NCBI RefSeq assembly: GCF_024296685.1
Contig: NZ_CP100763.1
Location: forward strand, 1,550,001-1,614,000
Length of the DNA stretch: 64,000 nucleotides
Source of the DNA: Natrinema marinum
Lineage (GTDB): Archaea; Halobacteriota; Halobacteria; Halobacteriales; Natrialbaceae
Direction: 5' to 3'
Numbering within the stretch: position 1 is the first letter of the stretch; the number at the start of each line of letters is the position of its first letter. Below, in pieces: positions 51,775 to 60,675 of the stretch. Below the pieces are notes generated by a model. It had not been told where the DNA came from and did not search any database. It worked only from the letters and a program-made list of their open reading frames with translations. The position numbers and the translations under genes were made by a program.

Positions 51775-52980
51775 ATGGCACGACTCCTACGGGATGCGGT
51801 CTCGCTCACCGAGAGCCAACGGCTCGTTCGCTCGAGCATCCGCGACATCTGCTCTGACTTCGATCACGAGTACTGGCGTCGGCGAGCCGAGGAGGGAGAG
51901 TACCCCCGCGAGTTCGTCGACGCGTTGACCGACCACGGCTGGATGGGGATCCTACTGCCCGAGGAGTACGGCGGTGCCGGAATGGGTACCCAAGAAACCG
52001 TCGTCATGATGGAGGAGATTGCCGCCAACGGCGGCGGGTTCAGCGCCGCACAGGCGGTCCACGGCGGCGTCTACAACTCCGTCCCCATCGTCGAGTACGC
52101 CAGCGAGGAGATCAAACGGGACCTGCTCCCGAAGGTCGCCGACGGCGAGGCGTCGATCCAGGCCTTTGGCTTGACCGAGCCCAACGCGGGCTCGAACTCG
52201 CCGGCGATCGAGACGCGCGCAGAACGAGACGGAGACGAGTACGTCGTCAACGGCCAGAAGATCTGGACCTCCCGCGTCGACGTCTCCGACTACATCGTCC
52301 TCGTCGCGCGTACGACCCCGCTCGAGGAAGTCGACAAACGGACCCGCGGTATCTCGATGTTCCTCGTCGACTTGGAGGACGCGATGGACCAGGGGGCACT
52401 CGAGATGGAGGCGATCCCCAAGTCTGCCAGCGACTTCGTCCACTCCTTCGAGCTCTGGTTCGATGACCTGCGCGTCCCCGCGGAGAACCTGATCGGCGTC
52501 GAGGGCAACGGCTTCTATCAGGTGCTAGATGGCCTCAACGAGGAACGGCTCGTCATCGCCGCCGAGTGTCTCGGCCTCGGGCGGCTGGCGCTCGAGCGCG
52601 CGGTCCAATACGCCACCGACCGGGAGGTGTTCGACCGCCCGATCGGGAAGAACCAGGCGATCCAGCACCCGCTGGCGGAGGCCTACGCGCGGCTGCAGGC
52701 GGCCAAGCAGCTGACCTACAACGCGGCCGACCGGGCGGCCTCCGACGAGGACGTGGACCTGGGCGCGTACGCGAACGCGGCGAAGTTCCTCGCGGCGGAC
52801 GCGGCCTACGAGGCGGCCGACGCGGCGGTCCAGACCCACGGCGGCTTCGGCATCGCGACGGAGTACGACGTCGAGCGCTACTTCCGCGAGGCCCGCCTGA
52901 CGCGGCTGGTGCCGATCACCCAGCAACTCGCCTTGAACTACCTCGGCGAGAACGTACTCGGCCTGCCGCGTTCGTACTGA
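51775..52980 (+). CDS. acyl-CoA dehydrogenase
   Basis: 401 aa. FAD/substrate marks: MGILLPEEYGGAGMGTQETV, ASIQAFGLTEPNAGSNSPAI, YVVNGQKIWTSRVDVSDYIV and QTHGGFGIATEYDVERYFRE. The C-terminal segment where many family members have the catalytic Glu (YEGT) reads RLVPITQQ here. A Glu257 in DGLNEERLVIAAECLG sits at the position of the catalytic Glu of isovaleryl- and long-chain dehydrogenases, so this enzyme is probably of that subtype. Substrate chain type not certain. A MaoC gene follows after 43 bases. Confidence 0.88.
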   Translation: MARLLRDAVSLTESQRLVRSSIRDICSDFDHEYWRRRAEEGEYPREFVDALTDHGWMGILLPEEYGGAGMGTQETVVMMEEIAANGGGFSAAQAVHGGVYNSVPIVEYASEEIKRDLLPKVADGEASIQAFGLTEPNAGSNSPAIETRAERDGDEYVVNGQKIWTSRVDVSDYIVLVARTTPLEEVDKRTRGISMFLVDLEDAMDQGALEMEAIPKSASDFVHSFELWFDDLRVPAENLIGVEGNGFYQVLDGLNEERLVIAAECLGLGRLALERAVQYATDREVFDRPIGKNQAIQHPLAEAYARLQAAKQLTYNAADRAASDEDVDLGAYANAAKFLAADAAYEAADAAVQTHGGFGIATEYDVERYFREARLTRLVPITQQLALNYLGENVLGLPRSY

Positions 52981-53023
52981 TCGACGAGTACCCCGCGACC
53001 CGACCAATCTACGATTCACGCCA

Positions 53024-53602
53024 ATGACGGACGACACTGACGACACCGAAACGGAGGAAGCGACGGAGAAGCGACTGGTAGAGGGCTGGCACGGCCGCTA
53101 CTACGAGGACTTCGACGTGGGCGACATCTACAAACACCCCTTCGGTCGCACGGTCACCGAGACGGACAACGTCTGGATGACCAACGTGACGATGAACCTC
53201 AACCCGATGCACTTCAACGAGGCCTACGCCGAGGAGACGGAGTTCGGCGAGCGGCTGGTCGACGGCACCTTCGTTATCGCGCTGGCGGTCGGGATGAGCG
53301 TCATCGACATCTCGGTCAACGCGACGGCGAATCTCGGCTACGACGACATCCGCCACCACAACCCGGTCTACCACGGCGACACCATCTTCGCCGAGAGCGA
53401 GGTCCTGAGCAAGCGGGAACTCGAGTCCCGCGATCACGTCGGCATCGTCGAGACCGAACTGCGGGCGTACAACCAGGACGGCGACCTCGTGCTCAGCTTA
53501 GAGCGCACGCCAATGGTGTTGAAACGCGAGTACGCCGAGCCCTCCGCGGCGAAGCCGCCGGGCTGGCTCGAGGGAATCGGGACGCAGCCGGAGGACCTCT
53601 AG
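53024..53602 (+). CDS. MaoC-family enoyl-CoA hydratase
   Basis: 192 aa hotdog-fold hydratase. The family pattern is RYYEDFDVGDIYKHPFGRTV, the catalytic Asp/His-type TMNLNPMHFNEAYAEETEFG, ERLVDGTFVIALAVGMSVID and DDIRHHNPVYHGDTIFAESE. The subtype resembles hydratases of mesaconyl-, itaconyl- or methylmalyl-CoA. Single-domain length (the double-domain mesaconyl-CoA hydratase is near 340-350 aa). Two bases separate its stop from the CoA-transferase start. Confidence 0.87.
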   Translation: MTDDTDDTETEEATEKRLVEGWHGRYYEDFDVGDIYKHPFGRTVTETDNVWMTNVTMNLNPMHFNEAYAEETEFGERLVDGTFVIALAVGMSVIDISVNATANLGYDDIRHHNPVYHGDTIFAESEVLSKRELESRDHVGIVETELRAYNQDGDLVLSLERTPMVLKREYAEPSAAKPPGWLEGIGTQPEDL

Positions 53603-53604
53603 CC

Positions 53605-54783
53605 GTGTTCGCGCTCGACGATATCACGGTCGTGAGCCTCGAGAGCGGAGTCAGCGCGCCGCTGTGTACCCGCATGCTGGGTGACTTCGGCGCCGAGGTA
53701 ATCAAGGTCGAGCGGCCGGACGTGGGCGACGTCAACCGCCACTGGGACTCGGTGGTGTACGGCGACTCGTCGGCCCACGCCTGGGTCGACCGGAACAAGC
53801 TGAGCGTCGAGTTGAACTTGAAAAGCGAGGACGGGACCGCGATCTTCCACGAACTCGCCGCGGAGGCCGACGTGATCGTCCAAAACTACTCGCCGGGCGT
53901 CGTCGAACGCCTCGGCGTGGGCTACGACGATATTGCCGAGAGCAACGAGGACGTCATTTACCTCAACGTCTCGGGCTACGGTCGGAGCGGGCCCTACAGC
54001 GATCGCAAGGCCTACGACATGGTCATGCAGGGCGAGACCGGCCTCATTCTGATGAACGGCTCGCCGGACGCCCCCGCGAAGATTCCCCTGAGCGTCTGTG
54101 ACATCAACGCTGCGACCTACGGCACGATCGCCACGCTACTCGCGCTGTTCCACCGCGAGCGCACCGGCGAGGGGCAGGAACTCGACGTGACGATGTTCGG
54201 CGGGATGCTCTCGTGGCTCGGCTACTTCCCCCACAAGTACTGGCACAACGACGAGCAGCCGGAACGCATCGGGATGCGCCACCACCTGCTGACCCCCTAC
54301 GGCCCTCACGAGACGGCCGACGACCAGTACGTCAACTTCGCCATCCTGAGCGAAGCCCACTGGGAACTGCTCTGCGAGGCCGTCCTCGAGCGCCCCGACC
54401 TGCTCGCGGACGAGCGCTTCGCGGACAACGAGAGCCGGGTTGAGAACCGCGACACGCTCGAGCCGCTGCTCGAGGACCTGATCGCCGAGCGGCCGCGTGA
54501 CTACTGGGCCGAGCGGCTGGCCGAAGCGGGCATCCCGTGGGGCGACGTGAACCAGCTAGACGAAGTGCTCGACCACCCCCAGACCGAGCATCTCGACCTC
54601 GTGAAGGAACTCGAGACCGAGGACGGCCCGGTGCCGTACGTCGACAATCCGATCGACACCGACGCGCTCGAGTTCGCGGCCGAGCCGATGCCGGATCTCG
54701 GCGAACACACCGACGAGGTGCTCGACGCGCTCGGCTACTCGAGCGAGGAGATCGACGCGCTCCGGGAGAACGATGTGGTCTGA
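53605..54783 (+). CDS. CaiB/BaiF family III CoA-transferase
   Basis: 392 aa starting with GTG at 53605. Signature elements are VVSLESGVSAPLCTRMLGDF, AEVIKVERPDVGDVNRHWDS, WVDRNKLSVELNLKSEDG, and the region KIPLSVCDINAATYGTIATL whose Asp is the expected acyl-anhydride nucleophile. C-terminal VPYVDNPIDTDALEFAAEPM is typical. Family members move CoA between acids such as succinate and mesaconate, itaconate or formate/oxalate. Its place next to MaoC and PrpD genes suggests a C4-C6 dicarboxylate substrate. Confidence 0.88.
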   Translation: MFALDDITVVSLESGVSAPLCTRMLGDFGAEVIKVERPDVGDVNRHWDSVVYGDSSAHAWVDRNKLSVELNLKSEDGTAIFHELAAEADVIVQNYSPGVVERLGVGYDDIAESNEDVIYLNVSGYGRSGPYSDRKAYDMVMQGETGLILMNGSPDAPAKIPLSVCDINAATYGTIATLLALFHRERTGEGQELDVTMFGGMLSWLGYFPHKYWHNDEQPERIGMRHHLLTPYGPHETADDQYVNFAILSEAHWELLCEAVLERPDLLADERFADNESRVENRDTLEPLLEDLIAERPRDYWAERLAEAGIPWGDVNQLDEVLDHPQTEHLDLVKELETEDGPVPYVDNPIDTDALEFAAEPMPDLGEHTDEVLDALGYSSEEIDALRENDVV

Positions 54784-54885
54784 GCGTCGGCGGGCCGCTC
54801 GATCGGCCCGAACGGAATTCGAGAGAGCGTCGGTCGCCGTGACCGGCGGGAACGGTTATCCGCGTGGGCCTCGGAGGGAGCCGCG

Positions 54886-56250
54886 ATGACCGGCTCCCCC
54901 TCGAGCGAAGTGACCGAAGACCTTGCCTCGTTCGTCGCCGCGCTCACGGCCGACGACGTTCCCGACGGGGCGCTTCGCACCGCCGAACGGGCGGTTCTCG
55001 ATACCGTCGGCGTGACGCTCGCCGGCGCGGACGCCGAGGCGGGCGGGATCGCGACGGCTGCCGTGACCGCGGACGGCGATGCCGGCGAGACGACGGTTCT
55101 CGGCCGCGACGAGCGACTGCCCCTGTCCGACGCCGTCTTCGCGAACGCGACCGCAGGCCACGCGCTGGACTTCGACGACGTGGCACTGGCGGCGATGGAC
55201 GGCCATCCGAGCGTGCCGATGGTCGCCCCCCTGCTGGCCGTCGGCGAGCGCGAAGGGGCGTCCGGACTGGAGCTACTGACGGCCTTCGTCGCCGGCTTCG
55301 AGGCGCAGAACTACCTCTCGAGGCCGATCAGCCCCGGCCACTACGAAGGGGGCTGGCACGCCACCTCGACGATCGGCCTCTTCGGTGCCGCGGCGGCCGT
55401 CGCCAATCTGCTCGATCTCTCGACCGAGCGCACCGCGAACGCGCTCTCGATTGCCGCCTCGATGCCGGCCGGGCTCAAGCGCAACTTCGGGACGACGACC
55501 AAACCGATCCACGCGGGCCAGGCCGCCCGTTCGGGAACGACCACAGCCCTGCTCGCGGCCGAAGGCGCGACGGCCAACTCGGCGGCGATCGACGGTCACC
55601 GCGGCTTCTTCGACCTCTACCGCGGTGATGGCGAATCCGACCTCGAGGCGCTGCCCGATCTCGGCGAGCGGTGGGCGATCCGCGAGGACGGCATCGACGT
55701 GAAGAAGTATCCCTGCTGTTACTACACCCACGCCGCCATCTACGCGGCGATCGGACTCACAGAGGACCGCGCCCTCGAGCCAGCGGAGATCGACACGGTG
55801 CGTGTGACGGCATCGCAGGGCGCGGCCGACGCGTTAGCTCACGACGACCCCGAGACGGGCCTCGAGGCGAAGTTCTCGATGCAGTACCTGATCGGGAGCG
55901 CGATCGCCCGTCGCTCGGTTGGCCTGTCCGCGTTCGAGGAGGACACCATCGACGAGCCGGCGGTCCAGACCGTCCGCGAGCGCGTCTCGCTGGTCGTCGA
56001 CGACGACCTGCCGTACGACTCGAACGCCGCGCGCGTCGCGGTGGCGACCCGCGACGGAAAAACACACGAGCGCACGCAGGAACGACCGCCGGGGACGCAC
56101 GACGATCCCCTTTCCGTCGAGGAACTCCACGAGAAGTTCCGGATGTGCGCCGAGTACGCGCCGGGGCCAATCGCGGTCGACGACGCGCTCGCGGCGCTCG
56201 ACGATCTGCGGTCGGTCGACGACGTGGGGACCCTCCTCGAGTCGCTCTGA
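54886..56250 (+). CDS. MmgE/PrpD family protein
   Basis: 454 aa. The family marks are RTAERAVLDTVGVTLAGADA near the N-terminus, NATAGHALDFDDVALAAMDG, HPSVPMVAPLLAVGEREGAS, GGWHATSTIGLFGAAAAVAN and KRNFGTTTKPIHAGQAARSG. The two-domain fold includes 2-methylcitrate dehydratase and cis-aconitate decarboxylase. KKYPCCYYTHAAIYAAIGL carries the conserved Tyr/Cys region. The reaction here is unknown; a hydratase or decarboxylase for a tricarboxylate or methyl-branched acid fits best. It ends the cassette. Confidence 0.85.
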   Translation: MTGSPSSEVTEDLASFVAALTADDVPDGALRTAERAVLDTVGVTLAGADAEAGGIATAAVTADGDAGETTVLGRDERLPLSDAVFANATAGHALDFDDVALAAMDGHPSVPMVAPLLAVGEREGASGLELLTAFVAGFEAQNYLSRPISPGHYEGGWHATSTIGLFGAAAAVANLLDLSTERTANALSIAASMPAGLKRNFGTTTKPIHAGQAARSGTTTALLAAEGATANSAAIDGHRGFFDLYRGDGESDLEALPDLGERWAIREDGIDVKKYPCCYYTHAAIYAAIGLTEDRALEPAEIDTVRVTASQGAADALAHDDPETGLEAKFSMQYLIGSAIARRSVGLSAFEEDTIDEPAVQTVRERVSLVVDDDLPYDSNAARVAVATRDGKTHERTQERPPGTHDDPLSVEELHEKFRMCAEYAPGPIAVDDALAALDDLRSVDDVGTLLESL

Positions 56251-56295
56251 ACGCGGGGACCGGGCTCGGGAGCGCTCGCGTCGGCGCTTCGAGAC

Positions 56296-56303
56296 GTTTA
56301 CTT
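56296..56303 (+). promoter_or_regulatory. TATA-like box of pyrD
   Basis: gtttactt centred about 28 bp before the ATG at 56328, consistent with leaderless transcription independent of the upstream cassette. Confidence 0.5.
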
Positions 56304-56327
56304 GCCGGCCGTTCGGACTACCAGCAA

Positions 56328-57398
56328 ATGACGCTGTACTCGCGGGTTCGCCCCCTCGCGTTCAAGTTGCCGGCCGAGACGGCCCACGACCTCGGCAAAC
56401 GGACGCTCCGGGCGGCCCAGTCGACGCGGCCGACGCGGGCGGCGCTCTCCTACGCGTACCGGTACGACCACCCGGCGCTCGAGGTCGACCTGTTCGACGC
56501 GACGTTTCCGAACCCGGTCGGCGTCGCCGCCGGCTTCGACAAGAACGCCGAAGTGACCCACGCGCTGTCGGCGCTTGGCTTCGGCTTCGTCGAGATCGGC
56601 ACCGTCACGCCCTACCCGCAGGAAGGTAACGACCGTCCACGCCTCTTTCGTCTGCTCGAGGACGAGGCGATGATCAACCGGATGGGCTTCAACGGACAGG
56701 GGATGGAACGGGTCAAATCTCGGCTCGAGGGCGACGGAACACCGAATATCCCTCTCGGCGTGAACGTCGGCAAGATGAACTCCTCGAGCGAGCGCGAGGC
56801 GATCGAGGATTACCGGCGCGTCTTCGATCGGCTCTCGCCCTTTTCCGACTACGTCGTGGTCAACGTCTCCTGTCCGAACACGCCCGACGAGTTCGACGAG
56901 GCTTCGCCCGACCACCTCCGAGCGATCTTCGAGACGCTCGAGGCCGAAAACGATCGGAACGTGCCGATCCTCGTCAAGATCGGCCCCGACGAGCCCGACG
57001 AGGCGATCTTCGACCTCGTCGACATCGTCCGCGAGTTCGACCTCGACGGCATCGTCGCGACCAACACCTCGACGAGCCGCAAGGGCCTCGCGTCGTCCCG
57101 CCGCGAGGAGTGGGGCGGACTCAGCGGGAAGCCGATCGCCGATCGATCGACCGAAGTCATTCGCACGCTCGCCGAGTACACGGACGGCGAGTTACCGATC
57201 ATCGGCGTCGGCGGCGTCGACTCCGCGACGAGCGCCTACGAGAAGATCAGGGCGGGCGCGTCGCTCGTCCAGTTGTACACCGGGTTCGTCTACGGAGGCC
57301 CGTCGACGGCGAAGCGGATCAATCGGGGGCTGGTGAAACTGCTCGAGCGCGACGGCTTTTCGTCGATCGAGGACGCGGTCGGCGCTGACCTCGAATAG
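56328..57398 (+). CDS. pyrD: dihydroorotate dehydrogenase, class 2-like
   Basis: 356 aa from the ATG at 56328. It oxidises dihydroorotate to orotate using FMN and quinone. The N-terminal helical extension (ETAHDLGKRTLRAAQ) and FGFVEIGTVTPYPQEGNDRP mark class 2 enzymes that touch the membrane. NPVGVAAGFDKNAE and GVGGVDSATSAYEKI bind FMN. The catalytic-base position is Cys182 in VNVSCPNTPDE, where bacterial class 2 enzymes have Ser (NISSPNT). Cys there is a class 1 trait, so this is a mixed form. Confidence 0.92.
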   Translation: MTLYSRVRPLAFKLPAETAHDLGKRTLRAAQSTRPTRAALSYAYRYDHPALEVDLFDATFPNPVGVAAGFDKNAEVTHALSALGFGFVEIGTVTPYPQEGNDRPRLFRLLEDEAMINRMGFNGQGMERVKSRLEGDGTPNIPLGVNVGKMNSSSEREAIEDYRRVFDRLSPFSDYVVVNVSCPNTPDEFDEASPDHLRAIFETLEAENDRNVPILVKIGPDEPDEAIFDLVDIVREFDLDGIVATNTSTSRKGLASSRREEWGGLSGKPIADRSTEVIRTLAEYTDGELPIIGVGGVDSATSAYEKIRAGASLVQLYTGFVYGGPSTAKRINRGLVKLLERDGFSSIEDAVGADLE

Positions 57399-57431
57399 GA
57401 AGGCAGTGAGCCGAGGACGCCGGCTATCGTT

Positions 57432-57665
57432 CTAATCGGCCGGTTCCGGATCGTCGATCGCGTCGTCGAGTCCGTGGTGTTCCGCGGGGCCGATAACCTC
57501 GTTGGCGCGTTCCTCGCGAATCTCACGCGTTGTGGAGTCCTCCTCCTGCGGTTCGACGACCGGGTCGGTGTCGCCGTCGGTCACGGAGAGGTACACCGAT
57601 CTGAGCTGGGCGGTCTTGTCCGTCTCGCGATCGTCGGCATCAGCGGTGGCGTCTGCATCGGTCAT
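57432..57665 (-). CDS. small acidic conserved protein
   Basis: 77 aa. It is very acidic (about one third Asp/Glu), with a central LRSVYLSVTDGDTDPVVEPQ and REERANEVIGPAEHHGLDDA that suggest two short ordered segments in an otherwise disordered chain. It has a halophile composition and a clear ATG at 57665, so it is probably real. Function unknown. It lies between the convergent pyrD and pyrC. Confidence 0.6.
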   Translation of the reverse strand: MTDADATADADDRETDKTAQLRSVYLSVTDGDTDPVVEPQEEDSTTREIREERANEVIGPAEHHGLDDAIDDPEPAD

Positions 57666-57777
57666 GGCACTGTATCCGTATGGAATGCGATGGAACCGAT
57701 AGGGAATATAATCAGACCGCTACTTTCTCGAGTTGAAAACGGTCACGACGAACGTCGTTCCACACTCCAGCGGCCGA

Positions 57778-59142
57778 TTAGTCGACGTCCACGCGCGTCC
57801 CGTAGCCTGACTCGCCGACGACCTCGCCGCCCTCCGCGACGACCTCGCCGCGGACGACCGTCGCGACCGCCTTCCCGCGGAAGGACTCGTCCTCGAACGG
57901 CGTCACGCAGTTTTTCGAGTGGAGATCGGCGCTGTCTACCGTCCACTCGAGGGCGGGGTCGACGATCGTGAAGTCGGCGTCGGTGCCGACCTGCAGCGAC
58001 CCCTTCTGTGGGTACATCCCCCAGACCTTAGCCGGGTTCGCCGAGTGGCGGTGGACCCACTCCTCCATCGTGAGTCGGCCGCGGTCGACGAACGTGAGCA
58101 TGGCCGGCACCTCGGTCTCGAGGCCGACGAAGCCGGAAATCGCCTCCCAGGTGTTGCCGAACGGGTCGTCGACCTTCTTCTCCTCGGGGGTGTGGGGGGC
58201 GTGGTCGGTGGCGATGCACTCGATCGTGCCGTCGTCGATGCCGACCTGCCAGAGTTTCTCCTGCTCGTCAGCGTCACGGATGGGTGGCTGGACGCGCGCG
58301 ACGTTGCCCTTCTCGCGCATCACTTCCTCGGTGAACCAGAGGTAGTGGGGCGTCGTCTCCGCGGTCACGTCGACGCCACGGTCTTTACCGCGGGCGACGG
58401 CTTCGGCCGCCGAGCCCGAGGAGACGTGGAACATGTGGATCTTCGCACCGGTCTCCTCGGCGAAGGTGATCATCCGTTCGACGGCCTCCCGCTCGGCAAT
58501 CACGGGCCGCGAGTGGGAGTGGTCGATCGGCTCGTTTCTCCCCTCGGACTGGAACCGCTCCGTGTAGTGATCGATGATCTCGCCGTTCTCCTCGTGAAAG
58601 CCCAGCCGCTTGCCAGTCTCGCGGATTTGCTCCATCGCCTCGATGATCTCGCCGTCGCTTGGTGGCGGCACGTCGCCGACGGTCGAGCCGAGGAAGACCT
58701 TGTAGCCGAGCGCGCCGGCCTCGTCGATGTCGGGAATCAGATCGAGGTTCTCGCTCGTGACGACGGCGTAGCTCTGGAAGTCGACGTGGGCCGACGCCTC
58801 GCCGCGTTCGAACTTCAACTCGAGGCGGTCCGGCCGATCGATGACCGGGTCCGTGTTGGGCATCCCGACGACGGTCGTCACGCCGCCGGCGGCCGCGGCC
58901 CGCGTCGCGGACTCCCAGTCTTCCTTGTACTCGAGGCCGGGCTCGCGGTTGTGGATGTGACAGTCGACGATGCCCGGCACGAGGACGTTCCCCTCGCCAT
59001 CGAAGACGCGATCTGCATCGGGGAGCCGGTCGCTCCGGCCGACGGCGACGATGGTCCCGTCCTCGACGGCGACGCCCGCGTCGGGGGTCCGCCCCGCGGG
59101 CGTGACGACGGTACAGTTGCGTACGACGAGATCGACGGTCAT
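57778..59142 (-). CDS. pyrC: dihydroorotase (amidohydrolase, PyrC type)
   Basis: 454 aa from the ATG at 59142 (MTVDLVVRNCTVVTPAGRTP). The metal site reads HxH in GIVDCHIHNREPG, a carboxylated Lys in LGYKVFLG, later His residues in GFHEENGEI and FHVSSGSA, and the catalytic Asp in IECIATDHAPHTPEEK. KEDWESATRAAAAGGVTTV is class I dihydroorotase-like. It cyclises carbamoyl-aspartate to dihydroorotate, the step just before PyrD, encoded 380 bases away. Allantoinase or hydantoinase cannot be fully excluded. A minus-strand TATA-like ctatat (59169-59175) lies about 30 bp upstream. Confidence 0.87.
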   Translation of the reverse strand: MTVDLVVRNCTVVTPAGRTPDAGVAVEDGTIVAVGRSDRLPDADRVFDGEGNVLVPGIVDCHIHNREPGLEYKEDWESATRAAAAGGVTTVVGMPNTDPVIDRPDRLELKFERGEASAHVDFQSYAVVTSENLDLIPDIDEAGALGYKVFLGSTVGDVPPPSDGEIIEAMEQIRETGKRLGFHEENGEIIDHYTERFQSEGRNEPIDHSHSRPVIAEREAVERMITFAEETGAKIHMFHVSSGSAAEAVARGKDRGVDVTAETTPHYLWFTEEVMREKGNVARVQPPIRDADEQEKLWQVGIDDGTIECIATDHAPHTPEEKKVDDPFGNTWEAISGFVGLETEVPAMLTFVDRGRLTMEEWVHRHSANPAKVWGMYPQKGSLQVGTDADFTIVDPALEWTVDSADLHSKNCVTPFEDESFRGKAVATVVRGEVVAEGGEVVGESGYGTRVDVD

Positions 59143-59691
59143 TGCCGTGGAGTTGCCGAGGGCCGCGCATATAGCTTCCCCAAACTGCTCGGACGCTCGT
59201 CGATCCGCCCGCTCCGCGGTGGCGCGCGCTGATGGTCGGCCGAGCACCAGCGAGGACGACCACGGACTCCGTGCGAGGTCTTCGCGAATATTGTGAGCGA
59301 ACGGTTCGGACGACACATCGTGTCTTCCGATGGATGAACGAGAGAACGAAGTGAACGAGTGAATCGGCTGGGGCGGGTGTGGCGATTCTTTGCCGCCACG
59401 ATCGCAAAACGTTTGCAGTCGCCCGTATCGCCCGAAAAGCCGAATCGACGATCGCTGGTACGCGCAATAATCGACTGCCCTCGAGCGGATCGGAACGGCC
59501 ACCGAGCGCCGTCTGTCCGTTCCACCACAACCGCCTGGCGTCGACAGTCGTCGGTCGTGCTACGGCCCGTCATGACCTCGCTCGAGACGACTGCAACCAA
59601 CGCTGTAAGCAGCGCCTTCCGTCGCCTCGAGCCTGAATACGCAGGGGTACGAATCGGATACTAAACAGCGAGGTGCTGGTAGCGCCGAGCG
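59143..59691. other. intergenic region between pyrC and the epimerase gene
   Basis: 549 bases. Holds the pyrC TATA-like box (59169-59175), a short near-palindrome gcaaaacgtttgc (59404-59416) and the TATA-like gatactaaac (59657-59666) about 30 bp before the epimerase ATG. Imperfect gaacga repeats occur near 59333-59361. No gene is accepted. Confidence 0.5.
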
Positions 59692-60675
59692 ATGGACACG
59701 CCAGCGATCTGTGACGAAACGATACTCGTAACCGGCGGCGCGGGCTTCATCGGCAGCCACCTCGTCGACGCCCTGACGCCGCACAACGAGGTCCGCGTGC
59801 TCGATAACTTCTCGACGGGCGACCCCGCCCACCTCCCCGACGACGTAACGGTGATCGACGGCGACGTTCGCGACCCGATCGCGCTCCAGCGGGCGGCCCG
59901 CGGCGTCGACCTCATCTTTCACCACGCCGCGGTCGTCAGCGTCTCCCAAAGCGTCGACGAACCGCGTCGGAGCAATCAGACGAACCTCGAGTCCAGCCTC
60001 CTGCTCTTGGAGCAGGCCCGCCAAGAGGACGCGCGGGTCGTCGTCGCCTCGAGCGCGGCGGTCTACGGCCACCCCGAGGAGCTGCCGGTGTCCGAGACGG
60101 CGAGGACGAACCCGACCTCTCCCTACGGCGTCCAGAAGCTAGCGCTCGATCAGTACACCCGTCTCTACGAGGAGTTGTACGACCTCCCGACGGTCGCGCT
60201 ACGCTACTTCAACGTCTACGGCCCGCGCCAGCAAGGGCCCTACAGCGGGGTCATTTCGACGTTCATAGAGCAAGCGCGGGCGGACGAGCCGATCACGATC
60301 GAGGGGGATGGCCAGCAGAGCCGCGACTTCGTTCACGTCGACGACGTCGTCCGAGCGAACCTGCACGCCGCGACGACCGACGCGGTAGGCGAGGCGTACA
60401 ACATCGGAACGGGGACGCGAACGACGATCGAAGCCCTCGCCGAGACGATCCGCGACGCTACTGGCTCCGCCTCGCCGATCGTCCACCGCGAACCGCGAAC
60501 CGGCGACATCAGACACAGCGGCGCGGACGCATCGAAGGCGAGCCGCGAACTCGGGTTCGACGCCCGCATCGGTCTCGAGTCGGGGATCCGATCGCTCGTG
60601 GACTCGTCGGGAACCGGCAGGCGAGACGCCGGCGCTGTCTCGGAGCCGAACCGCGAAAGCGAGTCGTATAGCTAG
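59692..60675 (+). CDS. NAD-dependent sugar-nucleotide epimerase (GalE-like)
   Basis: 327 aa extended SDR. NAD-binding TGGAGFIGSHLVDAL, then LIFHHAAVVSVSQSVDEPRR, the Ser in VVVASSAAVYGHPEE and catalytic YxxxK in TSPYGVQKLALDQYTR. LRYFNVYGPRQQGPYSGVIS and RDFVHVDDVVRANL bind the sugar nucleotide. It interconverts UDP-glucose/UDP-galactose-type substrates, probably for surface glycans or protein N-glycosylation. The surface glycoprotein candidate lies 1.1 kb downstream. The last 30 residues form a polar tail beyond the fold. Confidence 0.87.
   Translation: MDTPAICDETILVTGGAGFIGSHLVDALTPHNEVRVLDNFSTGDPAHLPDDVTVIDGDVRDPIALQRAARGVDLIFHHAAVVSVSQSVDEPRRSNQTNLESSLLLLEQARQEDARVVVASSAAVYGHPEELPVSETARTNPTSPYGVQKLALDQYTRLYEELYDLPTVALRYFNVYGPRQQGPYSGVISTFIEQARADEPITIEGDGQQSRDFVHVDDVVRANLHAATTDAVGEAYNIGTGTRTTIEALAETIRDATGSASPIVHREPRTGDIRHSGADASKASRELGFDARIGLESGIRSLVDSSGTGRRDAGAVSEPNRESESYS

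Noticed and set aside
59400-59420. Near-palindrome gcaaaacgtttgc in the pyrC/epimerase gap
   Set aside because: Only 5-bp arms, far from both promoters; likely chance.
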